In this document: positions 27,190 through 30,591 of the stretch, one piece after another
Numbering within the stretch: position 1 is the first letter of the stretch
Layout of the letters: the number at the start of each line of letters is the position of its first letter
NCBI GenBank assembly: GCA_016929775.1
Contig: JAFGIE010000150.1
Coordinates: 1 to 30,591, forward strand
DNA from: Anaerolineae bacterium
GTDB lineage: Bacteria > Chloroflexota > Anaerolineae > JAFGEY01
Length of the DNA stretch: 30,591 nt
Direction: 5' to 3'
Made by a program: the position numbers and the translations under genes
The notes under the pieces: model-generated
The model's database searches: none
The model's input: the letters and a program-made list of their open reading frames with translations, nothing else
What the model was told of the DNA's origin: nothing

Positions 27190-28619
27190 CGGCTCTCCTC
27201 CCTGTTCTCTGCCTGTGCGCCGCGCAGCGCGCGCTCGCGATAGGCGTCCATGTCGATCGTGGATCCGCTGACCCGCGCCTCTTCCGCGGCAAAGGCCATC
27301 AGGTGGCTCTCGAGCGCCGCGTGTGCCGAGGTTGCGCCGGGCACGCCAGAGCGGACCGCCTGCACGAACGCCGCCAGGAGGCCCGCGTCGCCGCCGCCAT
27401 GCCCGGAGGGGTCGATCGCCTTGCGCCGGAGGTCGATCCGTTCGACTGCCTGTGTGCCGTGGTCGTGGATCTCGATCTCTTGCCGGTAGACGGTGAATCG
27501 GCCCAGCAGCGTCGCGCGCGTCCCGTCGATGCGCAGTGTCCGACCCTCCTCGTGCGAATGCCCGTGCATGACAAGCGCTGCCGAGACGCCGCTCTCGAAC
27601 TGCATGTCGACGACCTGGTGGTCGACCACGTCGTTGTCACAGTGATAGACGCAGCGCCCGTATGGGCCGGTCTCCAGCGCGCGCCAGCGGCCCGCGATGC
27701 TCGTGTCCTCCGAGATCGTCGAGACCGGCGGGCCCCGGTAGTCCAGCATCGCATCGACCCGCGGGAAGAGGCGCCGCAGCGCGCGCGTCAGGCGCGGGCG
27801 CTCGAGCGCCAGCCACGCGCCCAAGCGCTCGTGGACCCGGTTGGACGAGCGCGCCATGTGGATCAGCGGCGCGAGGTCGATGTACAGCCGCGGTGCATAC
27901 CACGGGCACGTCTCGCTGTGCGGGCAGCCGTCAGTGCATCGCGCTGGGGCGCCCGGCGGCGCGTTCTCGGGGCGGAAGTGGCGCAGCCCGCCTACCGAGC
28001 TGAGGCGCGCGCACGGGCCGAGATACCAGTACAGCAGGTCGAGGTCGTGGCAGCACTTGGCGAGGATCATGGGGCTCGACAGGGCGCTGTTGCGCCAGTG
28101 TCCGCGCACGTACGAGTGTGCCATGTGCCAGTACGACACGTTCTCGCGGTGCGCCACCGTGACCACCTCTCCCAGTCGGCCTGCCTCCAGGATCGCGTGT
28201 ACCGTCGAGAAGAACGGGGTGTAGCGCAGGACGTGGCACACCTGGAGCATGCGTCCCGCGTGCGCTGCCGCCTGCGCCAAGCGCACGCAGTCGGGCAGGG
28301 TCGCGGCAAGCGGCTTCTCCAATAGGACGTCGTATCCGGCTGCGAGTGCCGCCAGGGCGGGCGCCGCGTGCGCCCGGTCCGGCGTGCAGATCACCGCTGC
28401 CTCCGCCATCCGCGCCTTGGCGAGCAGCTCCTCCCACGTGGCGAACTGGCGGCGGGCGTCGATCCCGTGCGCCGCGGCAAAGCGTGCGCGCCGCGCCTCG
28501 TTGGGCTCTGCCACTGCCACGAACTGCAGCTGGTCAGGGCGAGCTAGGGCGTGTGCGCCGTACGCGTTCATCCCCCTGTCGCCTGCGCCGATCAGGATTG
28601 CCGTCACTGGTGAACCCAC
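27186..28619 (-). CDS. Gfo/Idh/MocA-family oxidoreductase in the MurNAc cluster
   Basis: The 477-residue protein has an N-terminal Rossmann domain (GAGDRGMNAYG at 11-21) and EKPLA at 101-105. KCCHDLDLLYWYLG at 188-201 occupies the place of the catalytic His/Asp helix. A cysteine cluster, C228, C232 and C238 (CTDGC and TCPWYAP), is typical of one large subgroup and may bind metal. The family includes sugar dehydrogenases and NAD-dependent glycosidases (GH109), so either is possible here. I place the start at GTG 28619, with GGGGAG about 10 nt upstream; GTG 28607 is an alternative. The frame runs on to 29144, but this part translates the hairpin array and is not protein. The gene directly follows that array and overlaps the next gene by 4 nt. 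Confidence 0.88.
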   Translation of the reverse strand: MGSPVTAILIGAGDRGMNAYGAHALARPDQLQFVAVAEPNEARRARFAAAHGIDARRQFATWEELLAKARMAEAAVICTPDRAHAAPALAALAAGYDVLLEKPLAATLPDCVRLAQAAAHAGRMLQVCHVLRYTPFFSTVHAILEAGRLGEVVTVAHRENVSYWHMAHSYVRGHWRNSALSSPMILAKCCHDLDLLYWYLGPCARLSSVGGLRHFRPENAPPGAPARCTDGCPHSETCPWYAPRLYIDLAPLIHMARSSNRVHERLGAWLALERPRLTRALRRLFPRVDAMLDYRGPPVSTISEDTSIAGRWRALETGPYGRCVYHCDNDVVDHQVVDMQFESGVSAALVMHGHSHEEGRTLRIDGTRATLLGRFTVYRQEIEIHDHGTQAVERIDLRRKAIDPSGHGGGDAGLLAAFVQAVRSGVPGATSAHAALESHLMAFAAEEARVSGSTIDMDAYRERALRGAQAENREESR

Positions 28620-28637
28620 GTGCTGTGCTCTCCCCGG

Positions 28638-29210
28638 ACCACCGTCGTCTCGACGGTCCGTGTGCCAGCGAGACGCTGCCGGTCCACGCTCGTGCCGGAC
28701 CGCCGTCGTCTCGACGGCCCGTGTGCCAGCGGGACGCTGGCGGACCGCCGTCGTCTCGACGACCCGTGTGCCGGCGGGACGCTGCTGGTCTACCGTCGGG
28801 CCGGACCGCCCGTGTGCCAGCGGGACGCTGCTGGTCCACGCTCGTGCCGGACTGCCGTCGTCTCGACGGCCCGTCTGCCAGCGGGACGCTGCTGGTCCAC
28901 GCTCGTGCCGGACCGCCGTCGTCTCGACGGCTCGTGTGCCAGCAGGACGCTGGCGGTCCACGCTCGTGCCGGACCGCCGTCGTCTCGCCAGCCCGTGTGC
29001 CAGCGGGACGCTGGCGGTCCACCGTCGTGCCGGACCGCCGTCGTCTCGCCAGCCCGTGTGCCAGCGGGACGCTGGCGGTCCACCGTCGTGCCGGACCGCC
29101 GCCGTCTCGACGGCCCGTGTGCCAGCGGGACGCTGCCGGTCCACGCTCGTGCCGGACCGCCGTCGTCTCGACGGCCCGTCTGCCAGCGGGACGCTGGCGG
29201 TCCATCGTTG
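28638..29210. repeat. Tandem array of 61-bp double-hairpin units
   Basis: Ten units begin at 28638, 28699, 28744, 28805, 28851, 28912, 28973, 29034, 29095 and 29156. The period is exactly 61 bp except for two units with internal deletions of 15-16 bp. A full unit holds GCCGTCG-TCT-CGACGGC and GCCAGCG-GGA-CGCTGGC, both 7-bp perfect stems with 3-nt loops, plus a looser GGTCC/GGACC pair. Units 28973 and 29034 are identical, a sign of recent duplication. The array fills the gap between namZ and the oxidoreductase gene and would be transcribed. There are no spacers. All frames stay open because the units lack stop codons and the period is not a multiple of three. Confidence 0.93.
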
Positions 29211-29240
29211 GTCGTCCCTATCCCGACCGACCTGAGCGCC

Positions 29241-30431
29241 CTACTCGTACAGCAAGTATCGCTCGCGCAGCGCCGCGAAGCCGCGCAGCGGCTCCTGCCA
29301 CTGAGCGGCGATCTCGTCGACCGGGCGTCCTGCGTCGATCCACGTGCGCACCCAGCCGTTGCCGATCAACAGGTCCAGGTGCGGCGGGCGCCCCTCCCAG
29401 CTCGTCTCCCGCCAGGCGAAAGCCGCGGGCCACTCGGCGCGCAGCGCGGAGAGTATGTGCAGCCCGGTGTGCAGCGGGCGGAACGCGCTCCGGTCCACGA
29501 CGTGCAGGTAGACGCCCTGGCAGCTCTCGCCCGCGTACAGGCTCGCGCTCGGGCGGAACCAGGTGGGCCGGAAACGGACACCCGCTAGGTCGCGGGCGTT
29601 GAGCAGGTCCGCCAGCCGGTGGGCGTCGATCCACGGCGCGCCGATCGCCTCAAAGGGCGTCGCCGTACCCCGACCGGTAGACACGTTCGTCCCCTCCATC
29701 AGGCACGTGCCCGGGTAGACGGTCGCCGTCTCCAGCTTGGGCATCGCCGGGGAGGGGGGCACCCAGGGCAGCCCGGTCTGGTCGAACCACATCTCCCGCC
29801 GCCAGCCGTGCATCTCGACCACTGTCAGGTCGGCGCCCAGGGCGCGCTGTGCGTTGAACATGTTTGCCAGTTCGCCCACCGTCATGCCGTGGCGCACCGG
29901 CAGCAGGTACCGCCCCACGAACGAGTCGTAGCCCGGTTCGAGGAGCGGGCCCTCCAGGATCTGCCCGCCGATCGGGTTGGGCCGGTCGAGGACGATCACG
30001 GGCACCCCGTGCTCGGCGGCGGCTTCGAGGACGTAGCTCATGGTCCAGATGTAGGTATAGAACCGCGCGCCGACGTCCTGGATGTCGTAGAGCAGCACGT
30101 CGATGCCCGCCAGCATCTCGCCGCTCGGGCGTCGCGTCTCTCCGTACAGGCTGTAGACCGGCACGCCGGTGCGCGGGTCCCGCGTGCTCGCCACCGCTGC
30201 GCCGTCTGCCTCGTGTCCACCTAGGCCATGTTCCGGTCCGTAGAGCGCTGCCAAGCTGCCGGAGCCGGACTGGACCAACGCGTCGGGCGCAGGCACGGCG
30301 TCTGCCGTCACTGCGCTCGCGCTCGTGACCAGGCCGAATCGCTTACCCGCGAGCAGGTCCTGTCGCTCTGCCAGGATGCGTGCTAGTCCGGTACGGACCA
30401 CCCGCCGAACGGCTTTCCCCGTAACTGACAT
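29241..30431 (-). CDS. namZ: Exo-beta-N-acetylmuramidase, NamZ/GH171 (DUF1343)
   Basis: The 396-residue protein matches DUF1343/YbbC. It has GLVTSASAVT, the conserved LYGPEHGLGG at 64-72, LLYDIQDVGARFYTYIWTM at 113-131, VLDRPNPIGG, and YPGTCLMEGTNVSTGRGT followed by PFE. NamZ of Bacillus subtilis cleaves MurNAc from the non-reducing end of peptidoglycan chains. Unlike that secreted enzyme, no signal peptide is seen here, so action on imported or internal fragments is inferred. ATG 30431 is preceded by GGAG at 8 nt, and that GGAG lies in a degenerate copy of the 47-bp repeat. The frame continues to 30554, but this part is repeat sequence. It is the first gene of the cluster. Confidence 0.92.
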   Translation of the reverse strand: MSVTGKAVRRVVRTGLARILAERQDLLAGKRFGLVTSASAVTADAVPAPDALVQSGSGSLAALYGPEHGLGGHEADGAAVASTRDPRTGVPVYSLYGETRRPSGEMLAGIDVLLYDIQDVGARFYTYIWTMSYVLEAAAEHGVPVIVLDRPNPIGGQILEGPLLEPGYDSFVGRYLLPVRHGMTVGELANMFNAQRALGADLTVVEMHGWRREMWFDQTGLPWVPPSPAMPKLETATVYPGTCLMEGTNVSTGRGTATPFEAIGAPWIDAHRLADLLNARDLAGVRFRPTWFRPSASLYAGESCQGVYLHVVDRSAFRPLHTGLHILSALRAEWPAAFAWRETSWEGRPPHLDLLIGNGWVRTWIDAGRPVDEIAAQWQEPLRGFAALRERYLLYE

Positions 30432-30436
30432 CCGAT

Positions 30437-30544
30437 CTGCTCCATCCCCCCCCACATGGACCGCCAGCGTCCCGCTGGCCCCTGCTCCATCTGCCCGCCC
30501 ACGTGGACCGCCAGCGTCCCGCTGGCCCCTGCTCCATCTGCCGC
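30437..30544. repeat. 47-bp hairpin repeat in the namZ leader
   Basis: Two full units begin at 30451 and 30498, and a partial tail lies at 30437-30446. Each holds GCCAGCG-TCC-CGCTGGC, a 7-bp stem with a 3-nt loop. On the minus strand this unit shares a 24-nt core with the 61-bp units on the plus strand at 28638-29210, so the two arrays are inverted relative to each other with namZ between them. The unit's GATGGAGCAG supplies the namZ ribosome-binding site. Confidence 0.88.
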
Positions 30545-30549
30545 CACCT

Positions 30550-30578
30550 AGCATACACTACATAGGACGAATCGTCAA
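30550..30578 (-). promoter_or_regulatory. Promoter of the namZ-murQ cluster
   Basis: On the minus strand TTGACG (30578-30573) and TATGCT (30555-30550) are 17 bp apart. The predicted leader of about 110 nt to namZ is almost entirely repeat sequence with two strong hairpins. Confidence 0.55.
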
Positions 30579-30590
30579 AGAAACCTTGAC
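30574..30590. promoter_or_regulatory. Possible operator overlapping the -35 box of the namZ promoter
   Basis: GTCAAAG (30574-30580) and CCTTGAC (30584-30590) form a 17-bp dyad with one mismatch and a 3-nt centre. It covers the -35 element, where a repressor would block polymerase. No regulator gene is in the window; a MurR- or LacI-type protein encoded beyond the right edge is possible but unproven. Confidence 0.35.
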
Positions 30591-30591
30591 A

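Noticed and set aside
28534..29602. Several long open frames on both strands across the 61-bp array (for example 28620-29588 plus and 28534-29205 minus)
   Set aside because: They are translations of a stop-free tandem repeat whose period is not a multiple of three; all frames are open and the peptides are Arg/Pro/Ala/Gly-rich with no domain.

Overview
The window is a gene-dense, G+C-rich stretch of bacterial chromosome with frequent GTG and TTG starts. The best guess is a Chloroflexota bacterium (Anaerolineae-like). This rests on the PyrF-PyrE order of the fused UMP synthase, the pyrC-B-FE-D-K gene set and the general gene style; it is inferred from gene content, not from any marker gene.

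Layout, left to right. (1) 1-1917 is a small accessory region: a tandem array of 51-bp hairpin units, a decayed MazEF-type toxin-antitoxin pair (amber codon inside the toxin, antitoxin start replaced by an 82-bp copy of metG), and an intact UPF0175/PIN toxin-antitoxin pair with its own promoter and a bidirectional terminator. (2) 1933-11432 is a long minus-strand run, read trpS, rdgB-like, rraA-like, a nucleotidyltransferase-fold gene, a larA-like nickel racemase homologue, a CocE/S15 hydrolase, a secernin-type C69 peptidase and metG. A promoter is visible only upstream of trpS. (3) 11636-17081 is the pyrimidine operon pyrC-pyrB-pyrFE-pyrD-pyrK on the minus strand. Its leader of about 230 nt carries two intrinsic terminators in series, a probable attenuator. 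(4) Diverging from it, 17113-21115 holds a heterodimeric ABC exporter with one canonical and one degenerate ATP site. (5) 21144-30591 is a minus-strand cluster for use of peptidoglycan amino sugars: namZ (GH171/DUF1343), a Gfo/Idh/MocA oxidoreductase, a serine beta-lactamase-like hydrolase, anmK, a BadF-type MurNAc/GlcNAc kinase, murQ and an MFS transporter. From the oxidoreductase to the kinase/murQ junction the genes are joined by 4-nt stop/start overlaps. A small membrane-protein gene with its own promoter follows.

How the genes work together. In region 5, NamZ would release MurNAc from glycan ends. The BadF kinase would phosphorylate MurNAc (and perhaps GlcNAc), AnmK would convert anhydro-MurNAc to MurNAc-6-phosphate, and MurQ would remove D-lactate to give GlcNAc-6-phosphate. 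No product has an obvious signal peptide, so the route looks cytoplasmic, with the MFS protein as candidate importer. The oxidoreductase has no known place in this pathway.

The most unusual feature is a set of non-coding tandem hairpin arrays (51-, 61- and 47-bp units). Two of them share a 24-nt core in opposite orientation and flank namZ, one filling the operon's 5' leader and one the namZ/oxidoreductase gap. In the operon mRNA these are complementary and could pair around namZ. They also create long open frames on both strands that are almost certainly not genes.
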